From: Cladosporium sp. IMV 00045 | Lineage: Eukaryota; Ascomycota; Dothideomycetes; Cladosporiales; Cladosporiaceae | Direction: 5' to 3' | Assembly: GCA_001931905.2 (NCBI GenBank) | Contig: MSJI02000828.1 | Span: 1 to 64,000 of the forward strand | Length of the DNA: 64,000 nucleotides | Shown here: piece by piece, positions 33,709 to 46,335 of the stretch | Layout: the number at the start of each line of letters is the position of its first letter | Position numbering within the stretch: the first letter of the stretch is position 1 | The notes under the pieces: model-generated | The model's input: only the letters and a program-made list of their open reading frames with translations | Told to the model about the DNA's origin: nothing | Database searches by the model: none | Position numbers and translations under genes: made by a program

Positions 33709-34029
33709 CTACCCAGCGCCTAGTTTCTTCATGATCAAGTCTGACAGTGGACCGCCATTTGAATGAGACGCTTTGTTCCTTCACTAATGGTGGTATCGTA
33801 CATGTATTTTTTTGCGATAATACTATAATCAGGTTTTATACAAAAACAAAACACAGAAAAGTTTCCCTTCCCGCATCCATGCCAATGAAACGCCGCTGCA
33901 GTGCTTTACTCCCCATTCCAGGTATACAAGGAAAACAAAAACGAACAACGCCCTTGAATATGCATAATTCCACCCATCTTCATACCATGCCATTCGTTCG
34001 TCCCTTCTCACCAACCAAAACGAACATAA
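33709..34029. other. 3' flanks of converging genes
   Basis: The small gene at 33378 (plus) and PRP8 (minus) converge here. The interval is AT-richer and holds only their 3' UTRs as far as I can see. Confidence 0.6.
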
Positions 34030-37000
34030 TCAAGCCAGATTATCACTCCTATCAACCCAAACGTCCTCCAACTCCGCAAAGCTCTGGAAGTGAATGGGTC
34101 TGTGGACGTCGTCGTAGAACCTCTTGGGCACGCCGACGCCCACGTACACCTTGCCCTTCTCGCGCTCGCCGAAGCCGGAGCCGAGGAAGCTCCAGTTCCA
34201 GCGCTCGTCCTCGGGCACGAGGAAGAAGCCGCGGATCTTGTCGGACAGGAGCAGCTGGCACTTCTCGCCGAAGTTGGAGTTGGGCTGGAAACCTGCGGGC
34301 TGCTCCGACGAGAGGTCCTTGTTCTCCGCACCCCATTGGTAGCCTTGGGGTGTCAGGGACCAGGCGCTCAGAGAGACGGAGCCGGGGGTAAAGTTCACGC
34401 TCATGGTCACCGTCTTGCGGTCCCAGTTGTCGTACTGGCGCATCAGGCGGGCGTGTTGGGTTACATCCTGGGCGGTCATGAAGCGCGGTTCGTTGCCCGA
34501 GGCGGTGTGGATGACACCAAGCGGCTCAAGACCTTGCAGCATCTCGTGCTCAGGGAGGTTGTGCGGCAGGTTGACATCGCGTGTGCTGCCGACTTGCGGC
34601 ACCATAACGATGCACTTGACTTCCTTGACCTGCTTGTTATCCTTGGGGCTCGAGCCGTAGAGGTAGCCAGCGATCTGCACACGGAGATCGGAAATTGTGA
34701 TGAAGCGCTTCAAAATGTTCTTCGGCATAATGTATGTGAAGTGCTCCTCGTCATCGCGGATGTCCTCGCTGGAAATGTAAATGTTGTTGGCACGAACGCG
34801 CAGGTTGCCGGTCGCGATGGCCCTCGTGCGCCATTCGGTCTTGGAAGCGAAGCTGGCCTGTTCGTACTGACTGGTGGTCGTCACAACCATATCCTCGCCG
34901 TGGATGTTCTGGGTCTTCGTGGTGACGGCCGTAAGCTGTTGTGCCTCCTCTTGCTGCTTCTCGATCTCAGCAGCTTGTTGTCTCTGCATTGAAGGCGCAC
35001 TGATCTCCATACCAAGGATAATATCCCTGATTTCAGAGTTCGTGAGCGACGATGTGTTGACATTGTTTTTCTTGCCATAGTCGTTCAAGATCAGGTCACG
35101 CAACTGGACTTCGACCTTAACCCAATCATCATCATTGAGGGAAGGCCAGATGTGGTGCTCCTGGGTAATGACTGTCTTGTCCGGGCGAAGAAGAAGCTTC
35201 GTCTTGTCCTGGTTGACGTGCAAGGCTCTCAAGATCAGGATGAGACGAGAGAACGCAGTGTAAGAGGAGATGCTCTTCAGCCACTCGTCGTACAAGTTGA
35301 AAAGCACCATCTGCGGTTCGGTAGCACGCAGGATCATGTCTCCCAACTTCTCAACCTTCATGGCAGCTTGGAATGGCAGCTGAAGCTCAGAGGCACGAAT
35401 GCTGATGTTAGGGAAGTCGAGCAAGTGGACTTCAAGCGGGTCCAGCAAGCCCTTGCGGGTGACGATGAGCTGTTTCGGCTGCTCCTCAACGGGTAAGGAG
35501 CGGATGAGAGCAGCTACTTCTTCCGCCGTCTTCCACTTGGCAAGCTGACCGAGACGTTTCTGGCCTGCCCAAACGGAAGTGTGAATGATCTTCAAGAAGA
35601 GTTGACCGGTTCTGGGGTTGAAGATGAAGATGGCGCCGTTGATAGGCTTGGTCGTCAAGTTGCCCTCAAATGTCTTGTGAATGGTGACACGGTAGACGTT
35701 AGTGTCATCAATGAACAGCTGAATCTGGTTGCTGAAAAGCTCGGAGTAGTTCTGAGAGTTGAGGAACTCCTGGTTGCTCTCAGAAGCGTACAGCTGGAGA
35801 CCCTTGCGGATACGCTCACGGAGCACGTAAAGCGCAGGGTTGGCCTTCATGATCTTGGCCATGGCTTGCTGAACAAGCTGCTTCAAACCAGGGAAGTAGT
35901 GGCCGTAAGCAGAGTAAAGGTTGTATGCCAGATCAATCGCGATCATCAAACCAGTGGCCGAAGGGTAAATGCTCATGGAGTCGGTGGTGTAGTCCAGGTA
36001 CTTGGCGCGGACATAACGCTCGATATCGTGAGAGTCGTAATCACCGTAGCGCAGTTGGACATCGATCCAGAACTTGTTGGTCGTGGTGGAGGTCATGTTG
36101 TCCTTGGTGTCGTAGAGCAAGCTCGGGTTGCTGACAGACCACTTGTGACTAGCAAAGAGCAGAATGTCCGCGCAAGACGAGTTCATCTTGTAACTCTTAC
36201 GGGGGTGGATCGTCTCCTTTTGCACGGTCTCGATGCCCAGACTTTCCAGTTCTTGGTCGAGAACCTGACAAATATCCATAACCACAGACTCGTGAATCTT
36301 CTGCCACAAATGGGCACGGAAAATCTGAATCAGGGAGATCTTCAAGGTTGGGATCTTGCCGTGAAGGAAGATACCGGTCAAATCAAGCTGGACCTGGAAA
36401 CCAACGTAGACATTGGCTCTGTTGATGGTAGGTGACCACCAGAGCGTGAACCTACGGTTTGGAATTTGCGAAAGACCAGAGCGTTGTGCGTTCGTGAGCT
36501 TCTTGAATTTCATGCTCTCCTCGAAACCGGATGCCTAAAATCATGTCAGCAAGTCTGATATCATCACATCGCAGGTTTCATTGCATGGAGAAGCTCACCT
36601 TCTCCCAGAACAATCCCTCCCAAGACGGGAAAGCCGTGGCTTTGAAAAGGGTGTGTTCGAGGATGGTTTCGACACCACCGAGCGCCTGGATGACATCGGT
36701 ACGGTATGCGTTGAGGTTCCAGAGTTTGCCGTCGTGTCGTTGAGATGTCCACGCCTGCAGCAAGAATTTGTTAGTCATTTTTCACACTGTAATATAATGT
36801 AGAGCGCTATCACTTACGAAGGGAGCTGACTTCATGTGCTGGTAAATCTTGAACTCCGTCCTGGCTCTGAAACCCTTGTCGAATGAGAGAGTGGAGCGAT
36901 CCTTCTGGAAAAGAGTGTTGATTCTGGGAAGACCGCGGTCCCATGAGTCTTCCAAGTCCTCCAGCGTCAGACGGCGGTTCTGCTGGTTAGCTTCCAGACG

Positions 37001-40000
37001 CTTCTGGCTGTACTCGGTCCAGACGCGCTGTGAGTCGATGAACTCGGCCTCCCAGGGGATAATGTAGCGGAAGATGTTGGGGATGAGAGTCTCCTCGTCG
37101 TGGTTCATACCGGCGCGGTAGTGGGTGACACCGGCGTCGGTCTGCTTGCTCCAACGCTTGTCGCTGGTGGGGATGAGGATGTGAGAACCAGAGATCATGC
37201 CAAGACCACCAAGTTCCTTTGGCGTATAGAAGACAGCCGGCGGGAAACGAGAGGGCATTTTACTGTTCAAACCAATCTTGACACGGGTCTGAATCTTGGT
37301 TTCGCACTTGACAATGGTGTCCAACAGATCGACAGTGGCCACAGCAGCTTCACGGTAGTACGTGAAGAGTGCAATGAGAGTGGTGTTCCACTTGTTTGCG
37401 ATCTTGGTGAAGGTCGTGCTACCAGAGGACATGAGGATCTGTCTGATTCTGTTGTTGAACTTGGCAATGTCTTCTTCTGTGACCTGCAAGAAGGCGTGGG
37501 CAGTACGCTCCTTGGTCTGGTTGTCCACCAGCGCCCAAACAGAGTCCTTGACTTGGAACTCGTCGTTCAAATTCCTGCACTTCGGAAGAATGCGCACTTC
37601 GAAACCATTCATAGAGAACAGCAAGTTCGGGTTATCCCTGGAGTAGACGGAAGCGAAGGTATCCTCCCACTCGATGGTGGTCATGCTGCGAGGAAGGCGG
37701 TTCTTCATGTCCCAGAAGACAGCACGACCGAGGTTGACGTCGTGCCTCATGAGTCTCATCCTCGAGTCGCGCGGCCAGCACTTCTTGTTCTTGTAGCCAA
37801 TGACGTTCTCAAAGTTGGGGTCAGGCTGCTCCGTCAGGAATCGCTGAATGAGATCACGAGAGTCATCAGCGGGGAAGCGGAAGAAGATCCAGATCTTGTC
37901 GATGTAGCGAGTGTACAGGCGGATGGGGTGCCTGCTCTCGGTGGCGCGGTCACGGAATTGCAAGAAATCGTTGGGTGCGTTCGGCGGGCCGGCAATCTCA
38001 CTTGCGCGCTGCAGACCCAGCAGCAAGAGGTCGATGATAAGACCGTAGTACTGGAAGACAAAGGCAGAAAACTGCAGACCACGAATCATACCGTAAGCGT
38101 TGGTGTGGTTCATATCCTTGTAGTTGAGCTGAACGTTGTTCTTTGAGGAGATATAGTCCGCCAAGTTGTGGTCCATGATAAGTCGGAGAAGACGGTTGAG
38201 GAGCGTGATGTCAATCTTCTCATAGACCTTGTCAAGGCGGGTCTCGAGCATCACGTTGCATTCGCCTTCGTCCACTGACCAGACGTTCGAAAGGTTGTTG
38301 ATACCCTGCGCCCACTTGTAAGTGAGGAGGGGTGGGACTTCCGAATCGGACGGCTTAATCCATGCAGGGAACAAGCGGCGTTGGTCAGCCTGGTACCACA
38401 GATACTGGTCAAGATATGCGTCGGTGATCTTCTCAATAGGCTCGATGTCGTAGACTGGGTTGATGGATGTGTAGTTGTCGTTCATGTCAATTCCGACTTC
38501 CTTGAAAGCTCGCTGGGTGAGAAGGAAGCGCTTGATCCTTGCAAGTGTGGTACCGGGGCTATCGTACGCCTGCTCGATCAACGCGAGTTCTTCACGCTGA
38601 CTCTGGTTGAGACGACCCTTAACGCTGTATGCTTCACGCAGACGCTCGAGTGCAAGAATGAGGATCTTGGTGTCGTGCTTGTAACTGACTGAAGGGAAGG
38701 GAATCGGCTGGTACTTTCTGCTCTCCAACCAGTGGACTGCTGTGGTGAAAATGGCTACACCCTCCTCGGTGCTGACGTAAGGACCGTCCTTGAGGTAGTT
38801 GTGCTGGCGTTCTTGCTCGGCCTTGAGCCACAGACGAGTGAGGCGACCAAGGTTCTTCTTGGCCACAGTCTTGTCCACAGTGGCACCTCTCCTGATACGC
38901 TCACGGTTGTAGTGCGCCACGCTGACCCACCAATCGGCCTTGCTCTTGACGTATCGCAGAATGATATCCTCGATAGGCTTGGGCAGACCTGGCACCTTCC
39001 AAGGAATGTTACTCTTCCAGCAACGCCACGCTTCACTCAAGTGTTGCAAGACGGTGTTGACCTTGTTCTGCTTGATGCCCTCCGGCATCATGTCCATCAG
39101 GTCAGCCATGACAGAAGCACGAAGTTCGAGGTCGAAATGCGACTCCACTCTCTGCTTGGTGACGGTCTTTGCGACACCCTTGCTGTGACGACCCTCGAAC
39201 TGCCTGCTGAGCAAGTTGCCGAGCCAGCGCTCGAGGAGAGGGATGATGCCACGAAGGAAGAAGAGCCAGACTCTCCAGGCGGGCGCCCAGAAACCACAGC
39301 CAGGTCCTTTGCCAACGGGACCAGAGTTGAAGCGGTAGTAAATAAGATGCTTTAAGTCCTTGCAAGAACGAATCTGGTGCATGAGCTTGTACTTGTAGCG
39401 GTACATACCGGTGAGCTGACCAACGTGGTTGAAAGCGTAAAGAATGCCGTCAGCGAGCTGGAAGGCATCGATGTTGCCCAATCTGTACTGAACTTGAGCA
39501 TCGACAATGAGCTTGGTCAAACGCAAGATTTCACGCATCAGATGGAATGCGTTACCGAAGCGAGACTTCTTGCGCTCCTTCGTGGTGAGGGTCTTGATAG
39601 GCTTCAAGTTGAAATTGTAGTCCAAATGCAGATACGTCAGGTTCTTGCGGTGGATCAACAAGTTCAGCATGTTGAAGCCTTGCCTGCAGACTTGCAGACC
39701 TGCTTCCACCCAGTCGATGGTAGTCTGCTGGAAGAACTTCGTGCTCTTCAAACTGCGACACAGGTTCTGCTTGTTCTGCGCCTTCGCTGGCTTCTTGTGG
39801 AGCTCGTTCAAGACGTATGTCTTGAGGAGCTTCTGGTATGACACGCGAACCTTTACAGGCTGACCTTGCGGTGCGTGCTCGAGGTACCACTGCTTTACAA
39901 GTGGTACATCTTGAGCGCGAACCATCTTACCCGATCGCCTGTCGAAGGGGTATGGCGCCCACCAAAGCGCGATGGCGGACGCAGTATCGTCGTTGTAGAG

Positions 40001-41266
40001 TTCCTCTTCAGCCATGAACGGCTCAATCTCCTCTGGCAGACTGAATCCACCATCCTCCTCGTCAGCCTCCTCATTGTTCCCAGGGCCAAATATCTCGTCC
40101 TCGTTGCTGATGGTCAGATTCTTCGGGGCGACTGAGCGTGATGAGATAGGGTTGATGACCGGATCGAAGTAGAACGCCGGCAAATTAGGGTCGTCAGTCT
40201 TCACATAGACTGTCTGAGGGTATGAGTAAACGCCAAGCTTTACGCTTCGCGGCAAACTGTTGTACAGGTAAGGGAAAGCGACCCGGTATTCTGTTCGGAT
40301 CGGGGCGCGGAAAATGATACGGTCGATGGCGTTGAACTCGCCAAAGTCTTCGTCGTTGGGGTCGATATCCTTGTACAGAGGCTCGAAACGGGGACCACCA
40401 GGAATGGCCACGTTCAAAGCCTTTGCGGTAGCGAAACCTGGGAGATCGAAAAGGTGGTGATAGTTCTTGTCCACGATGTCCGAAAGTAATGGATCGCTCA
40501 GTCGGTGCAGAGTTGCCATTTGCGGCAGAGTGAGGTTCCACTCTTTGTAGCTCGGTCCGTTGACATGGGAAGTATCCACCAAAGGCCTAGGATCGTAAAG
40601 CCACTCGTATACCGGTCCATCCTCGTCCTCGTCCAGTTCCAGCTGAATAGGCTCGAGAGGCTCCACATCCTCGATGTTCTCCGACCAGCTAAGCGGCGGT
40701 TCTTCGTCGTCGAACGGTGGGAAACGCATGCGCTTGAAGTGGCGACGGTCGCTCTTCTCACGTCTCATCGCCACCCACATCGTCGCCCACTGCGCGTGGA
40801 AGACTGGCTCAATCACGCGCGGCACCTCGTTGACCAATGTCAAGCAACCGTTGACATGGTACAACACCTTGACCTCGCGCGTCGACTCCCAGGGCATCGG
40901 CATGTTCTCCAGAAGCTTCAAAACCGCGTGCGGCATGAACTTCAGCGCTCCCAAGTAGCTTCTCTTGTCGCTGCTGAACTTCTTCTGCGACACATCTCCA
41001 ATATCCCTCACGATCTTGCGCAGATGCTCCGGTGGCATATCGGCCTTTTGTGTCTCTACGAATCCTCCCCTTCGCTTTTCCGCAAAGCGCTGGCGCTGGT
41101 ATCGAATCCATTTGTGCTTCTTCTCCTGCTTCTTCTCGAACTCCGGGTCGGCAGGTGGTGGTTTGAATCCAGGCGGCGGTGGGACACCTGCAGCTGAAAG
41201 GCCTGGCGGCGCGCCAGGTGGTGGAGGGGGAGCCCATCCCGGTGGCGGCGGCGGAGCACCAGCCAT
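34030..41266 (-). CDS. PRP8: Pre-mRNA splicing factor Prp8
   Basis: Exons are 41266-36818, 36754-36599 and 36534-34030, giving 2369 residues, close to the usual ~2340-2410. The start is the ATG at 41266, opening a Pro/Gly-rich N-terminus ([18 protein letters not shown]). Prp8 is the U5 snRNP scaffold at the spliceosome core. The long N-terminal domain includes the [20 protein letters not shown] and [20 protein letters not shown] segments. The reverse-transcriptase-like, linker, endonuclease-like ([15 protein letters not shown]), RNase H-like and C-terminal Jab1/MPN-like domain ([20 protein letters not shown]) follow in order. As in other Prp8 proteins the MPN domain lacks the metal-binding HxH motif. 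No intein is present in the [13 protein letters not shown] region, where some fungal Prp8 genes carry one. Both introns are 63-64 nt, near the 3' half. It is divergent from RPL34. Confidence 0.98.
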
Positions 41267-41701
41267 TGTTTGTGAATGATTATTTGGCTGCGGCGGTGCC
41301 GGCCTACTGTTCGATGGAAGTAGCGCCTGCCACAATACCCAGCGTTCAGCAGTGGATAGTCGAGGCGCGTTTGGGAGATGGCAAAAAGTTGCGCTGTGGC
41401 ATGCGCGCCTGGTTGATGCGTGCGGCGTAGAAGCTTGCGCGCATCAAAGTGGACTCTTTCCCCGAGAGACTTGAGAGTGATGTTCGAGCCTAGCGTCAGG
41501 CATTCATGGATCTCTGATGATGCCTGAGGCGGAGAGCGCGGGAAAGAGCCGCTTTATGCCAAGCGAAGAATTTTGGGGGGAAGTCTGCCGAAAGCACACC
41601 ACGCTGAATTCGAGACCGTTCAAGCGCAATACCAGCGACGCCGACCCCAGGACGACCTTTCGACAAAATCACCCATTCTCGCACCGTGAAATACCGACGA
41701 G
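41267..41701. promoter_or_regulatory. Divergent promoter region between PRP8 and RPL34 (435 bp)
   Basis: PRP8 starts at 41266 (minus) and RPL34 at 41702 (plus), so both promoters lie here. Pairing a splicing factor with a ribosomal protein gene would suit growth-coupled expression; I do not assert individual factor sites. Confidence 0.55.
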
Positions 41702-42410
41702 ATGCCTGGAAACAGACTCACCTACGTACGTTGACCCGCCGAGCGAACCGCTGGAGAAATTGGAGGAGATTGCCCGGATCGGATGATGGAAGAAGGGATT
41801 GGCGCGTGAAGAAAAGAAACTCATACTGACGACTTGGATACAGCGCAGGCGCCAGCCGTAAGTCCCCCTGTCCGAACCCGACGAACTCGAAATGCCCTAC
41901 CGACTCGCTATCGACTTTGATCGCACTGGAAAATCGAGAATCTGGAATCGCATCGGAGGAAGGGATTAGAGAAAGGAGGCTAACATACGAATGCTCAGTT
42001 ACAACACGGTCTCCAACAAGGTCCGCGTTGTCAGAACTCCCGGTGGCGAGCACAGGTACCTTCACCTCAAGAAGAGGGGTACCTCCCCCAAGTGCGGTGA
42101 CTGCGGTGTCAAGCTCCCTGGTGTACGTCTCTCCCAACACAATCACGAATGCGCCCAGCGAGGCGAAGGAAAGAAGCAGAAAGGAAGGAACAGAAATTGA
42201 CGGAGACTCAACCTACAGATCCCCGCTCTCCGTCCCCGCGAGTACGCCCAGATCTCCCGCCCCAAGAAGACCGTCCAGCGTGCCTACGGTGGCTCCCGCT
42301 GCGCCAACTGCGTCCGCGACCGCGTTGTCCGTGCCTTCCTCATCGAGGAGCAGAAGATCGTCAAGAAGGTCATGAAGGAGGCCGAGAAGAAGCAGAAGGG
42401 TGGTCGTTAA
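41702..42410 (+). CDS. RPL34: 60S ribosomal protein L34 (eL34)
   Basis: Four exons, 41702-41725, 41844-41857, 41999-42122 and 42219-42410, encode 117 residues. The first exon gives MPGNRLTY and the second, only 14 nt, RRRQP. The third carries [20 protein letters not shown] and the zinc-binding CGDC, and the fourth [19 protein letters not shown] ending KKQKGGR. The two CxxC pairs (CGDC and CANC) are the eL34 zinc site. eL34 is a structural protein of the large ribosomal subunit. Several introns near the 5' end are normal for fungal ribosomal protein genes; the 14-nt exon is easily missed by automatic prediction. Confidence 0.97.
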
Positions 42411-42888
42411 AATGCTTTCTTAAATGACAAACGTTGCACGGATGGCGCTACTTGGGAGGGTTCATAGCTGCGTTCTGAGCCCAAGGGCTGGGACTGCTGA
42501 ATGAGAGCGACTTGGCCGTTCCTGCTTCAACGTCTTGAGAGTGCGTCCACTGCGTGAAGAAGAAATGTCGCAATGGCCTGCGGATGTGACAAAACAATAT
42601 GCGAGATTTGCGCCATTTCCGACTTCGATCTTTCTCAACATCACTACGCTACTCGACCAACATCCGCACCAACACGACCGAACCAAGCGAGCGACTATTA
42701 AATACACCCTTCACAAAAATCCGCAATGGCAAACAATATCTTGATCATGAATTCGTTTCGTTCAATCTGACATTACAACCTAAAGCTAACCGTAAAGTCT
42801 GGATCTCTTGACTTCCAATTCTGCAAAGGCCATACATTCCCGGCAAGACTTGCATAAACCCACCATTTCTTCCCTTCCTTCCCTTCCT
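42411..42888. other. 3' flanks of converging genes
   Basis: RPL34 and the DUF2231 gene converge here. The interval is AT-richer and I see only untranslated sequence. Confidence 0.6.
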
Positions 42889-43524
42889 TTACTGCGCCTT
42901 CTTTCCACTGTTCGCCTTGCCCGCAGGAGCAAAGCCAACACCGTAGTTATAGACAAGCGCGCCACCAATACTCGCAGCAAAGAAAAGCAAGCCCAGAGCC
43001 AGGACCTCGACGACAACCTGCCACGACTGCGGCGCATAAGCGGCCTCGGGCGTGCTCACGCTGCCCACGCCAAGCTTGCCGGCGAGGGTGTCGTTGGCCT
43101 GCTGCCTGCGCGTCCACCACACGTAGGTGCTGGCGGCGAGGACGAGGTCGTTGGTGACGGCGTGGGCGATGGTGGCTTTGCTCTTGGTCTTGAGCGTCTT
43201 GCCGTCGGCCTCGTACATGCCCTGCTTGGAGAACATCTTGACCGCCTCGCCGCCGCCCGTCACCACCGCGGGGATGGCCGTGATCAGGCCCAGGGACAGC
43301 AGGTAGTAGCTGGCCCGCGTCAGGTCGGTGCTGGGCGGCAGCGAGCTGGTGATGGCATTGGGCAAGTTGCCGCGCAGGCTGTGCAGGAGGTCGAGCCCGT
43401 AGCTGAGCGAGAGGAAGGCGATGGGGAAGTGGACGGTTGCGGGGTGGACTGGCTTGCTGGGGCTGGGTGTTAGTGGGATGGGAGGGTTTCAATGGGTTTT
43501 TTTGGCTGGGGAAACTCACGACAT
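42889..43524 (-). CDS. DUF2231 multi-pass membrane protein
   Basis: My model joins a 5-nt coding exon (43524-43520, ATGTC) to 43456-42889 through a 63-nt intron (GTGAGT...CCCCAG), giving 190 residues. The junction yields MSKPVHPATVHFPIAFLSL, the typical opening of DUF2231 proteins, in which HPxxVHFP begins the first membrane helix. Further hydrophobic helices are SYYLLSLGLITAIPAVVTGG, an AHAVTNDLVLAASTYVWW helix and VVVEVLALGLLFFAASIGGA. The family is uncharacterised; the conserved His residues have led to suggestions of a heme- or metal-related membrane role, which I cannot confirm here. The splice is supported by the family motif being recreated exactly. Confidence 0.88.
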
Positions 43525-44313
43525 GTTGGCTGTTTTAGATAGCGGTCTTTTGGTGATTGTGTGAAGTCGAGATCTTCCAATGTTGCAGTCTGTGAGAGTT
43601 GAAGAGAAGAGTGAGAAACAAACAGACAGACCTCAGCTCGTGCTTTTCTCACGGGGCTGACAGGCTGCGTCTAATATTGACCTTACCAGACCTTGCCGGC
43701 GCAACACAAACGGCGATGCTGGCATCATCGGACTTTGCTGCGTCCCCATTGGCCACAGAGACCGGCATATGCAAGCTTTCTCCGAACGGCAGGCGTCCGG
43801 CAGGGATATTTTTGGCCCAATATTATCATGCGAGGCCGAGAATCCAATATTGATGCTGAGAGGACTCGGTCGTCGGAGAGTGACAAGGCCGATGTGCAGC
43901 TGCTTTTCACTCTTGAGACTATTGATGTGGGTTGTTGTCTGATGTCGATGGGGCTGTCTAAGGAACAGGGTCTGCTATATCGGCCTGCATCTGCTGGTCT
44001 CAACCAGATTGAGTCCTGCAGGTGATTTGACATCTCTTTTGAAGCTACAGGACGACGTCAATCCTCTTGATCTCTTCAGTGCCCATTATGAGACTTATCA
44101 ACAGAGAATTCTTCTGCTGTGGACCAGAGTCATTCTCGGTGCGGTGGTATACGCCCTGCACGCCCTACGGTAGATGTGACCGACCACTGGGCGGGGTTGA
44201 GTGATGTGCCCGGAATACTGATAAGAGAGCTCATCAGACTTAACATCTGATTCTGCAAGTATTCTTTCTGCAATCTGTCGTGTTTTCATCTCAGTCCTCA
44301 AGAACCCATCAAC
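43525..44313. other. Intergenic region between divergent genes
   Basis: This 0.8 kb separates the DUF2231 gene (minus) from the 2-hydroxyacid oxidase gene (plus) and holds their promoters. No gene is seen. Confidence 0.6.
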
Positions 44314-45592
44314 ATGTCTGGAGGAGCGCCAGTCCCGGTTTACACACCGGAGAAGATCTTGAGTATTGCTGACCTGAAAGCGGAAGGAAGCAAGAAACTC
44401 ACCTCTCTAATCAGAGGTACGCATATGATTTTGGACTAGGCACAGTGATGGGAGGGCGAAACGCTGGTCGTTAGCAACAGGCGATACTGATCATTCTCAC
44501 AGACTTCTACAACTCCGGATCCACCGACCAGGTGACCATCAACGAGAACTCAGTCGCCTACTCCAAATACCGCGTGCGACCACGAGTCCTAGTCGACGTC
44601 TCCAAATGCGACACCAGCACCTCAGTCTTCGGCCGCAGCGTCAAGTTCCCGCTTGGAGTTTCGCCCACAGGCCTGCAAGCAGTAGCTCACCCGGACGGCG
44701 AGCTAGCCACATCTCGCGCCTGCGCCAAAGTCGGCGTCAACATGGGCATCAGCTCGTACACCAACCACCACGTCAAGCAAATCCGGGAAGCCGGTCTGGC
44801 CGTCGGACCCATCGACCACGCCATGCAACTCTACACGATGCGAGACCGCGAGCTTGAGCTGCGCATCATCCGGGAAGCCGAGAAAAATGGCTGCAAAGCC
44901 ATCTTGCTAACAGCAGACTCGCCAGTTCTGGGCGTCAGGTATAACGAGTGGAGAAACGATTTCCGCACACCAGCCGGTTTCCACTACCCGATGCTGGAGC
45001 TGACGAGCGAGAAGATCCGCACGGCCACGCACGACTCGGTCTTCATGGCTTTCAACGACGACTCGCACAGCTGGGCTCGCGACGTTCCGTGGCTGAGATC
45101 CATCACGAACATGGAGATTTGGATCAAGGGCGTTCTGACCGCTGAGGATACGCTGAAAGCCGTCGAGACGGGCTGTGATGGCATCATCGTGTCGAACCAT
45201 GGCGGTAGGCAGCTGGACGGCGTTCCTGCCACGCTGGACGCGCTGCCGGAATGTGTGGCTGCGGCTGAGGGGAGGATCAGGATCCATGTCGATGGTGGAG
45301 TTCGGTCCGGTACTGATATCTTCAAGGCGCTGGCGCTTGGTGCTGAGTATGTCTGGGTTGGTCGGCCTGCTCTGTGGGGGCTTGCGGTAAGTGAGCATAG
45401 TGTTTGGTTTTCTGGGCTCATCGCTGACGGTCCATGCAGTACGACGGACAGAAGGGAGTGGAAGTGATGCTCGACACGCTGTACAATGAGTTCAAGCGTT
45501 GTATGCAGTTGACGGGCTGCAACAACGTTAAAGATATCACGAAGGCGTGTCTTGGTGTCTATAAGTCGGATGGCCCGTTGGCTAAGCTTTGA
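44314..45592 (+). CDS. FMN-dependent (S)-2-hydroxyacid oxidase, probably peroxisomal
   Basis: Exons are 44314-44416, 44503-45386 and 45440-45592, giving 379 residues. The enzyme belongs to the glycolate oxidase / L-lactate dehydrogenase (cytochrome) flavoprotein family, which oxidises 2-hydroxy acids to 2-oxo acids. Family signatures are VLVDVSKCDTSTSVFG, LGVSPTGLQAVAHPDGE, AILLTADSPVLGVRYNEWR, the active-site segment VSNHGGRQLDGVPATLDALP (catalytic His and substrate-binding Arg) and the FMN-phosphate region VDGGVRSGTDIFKALALGA. There is no N-terminal cytochrome b5 domain, so this is the oxidase rather than the flavocytochrome b2 type. The protein ends in AKL, a PTS1 tripeptide, consistent with peroxisomal import and H2O2-producing oxidation near catalase. 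Confidence 0.92.
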
Positions 45593-46335
45593 TGGATAGA
45601 TTGTGCATTTGTGCAGATGATCGATACTACTGCTATTTCCCTCAATTTCAACTGGTCTCTAATATTGGCCGGTGTTTTTGCGAACAGGGGCTTAATCACT
45701 TCATGGCGCACTTGAAACCGAACTTGATTTAAATACTGGCTTGAACTCGCGAGGCTTGATCCAGCGAATCACTCCCAATCAGTCACCCCAGCCACTTGGA
45801 AACACGTGTAACTCCCGCGACTGGCCATGCAAGGGCGACAAAGTATCTCCCAGTCTGAAAGGCTTAACGATTTTGAATTCGTGGACACCCTAGAGCGTGC
45901 AGGGGACTGATCAGACTACACGGCTCAACCCCAACCCTTACCCTAAGCCATCATAATGCCAATGCACAATCTTCTCACCACTCGATTGAGCGAGCTATAT
46001 GTTTGCCCAATCAAGACCCTTGCAAACGATAAAACATCGACATCGTCAACAATTGTTTTGGCTTCGAAAGTCTCGCACAGTGATTTCTTTCTTGCTCTTT
46101 CGTCAATCCGTTATCTGTACTCGCAATCACAAATCTCAAGCTTGAGGTACCTGAGTCTCCTCTTCCCTGCGCACCACATGAAGTCTTCAAACACATCGAT
46201 CGATTCAGACGATTTCATACTTCAGACCAATAGTATTGCTATCGATTCGTCAACGATAAAGACTCTACACCCTATTCCAGATCACATAAAATTTCAAGCA
46301 TATAATCAAAATTCTCTTCAACATTCAACAATTCG
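45593..46335. other. Intergenic region upstream of the tRNA gene
   Basis: No protein gene is supported. A frame of about 180 codons across 45956-46495 runs straight through the tRNA gene and is not coding. The ~100 bp before the tRNA are AT-rich, as expected for an external Pol III flank. Confidence 0.6.

Noticed and set aside
34090..34992. Long frames on the strand opposite PRP8 (also around 35581-36435, 37100-38146 and 40505-41197)
   Set aside because: They are antisense to the conserved Prp8 coding sequence and arise from its codon bias.
36599..41266. Possible intein in PRP8
   Set aside because: The protein is continuous through the segment where fungal Prp8 inteins are known; no Hint motifs are present.
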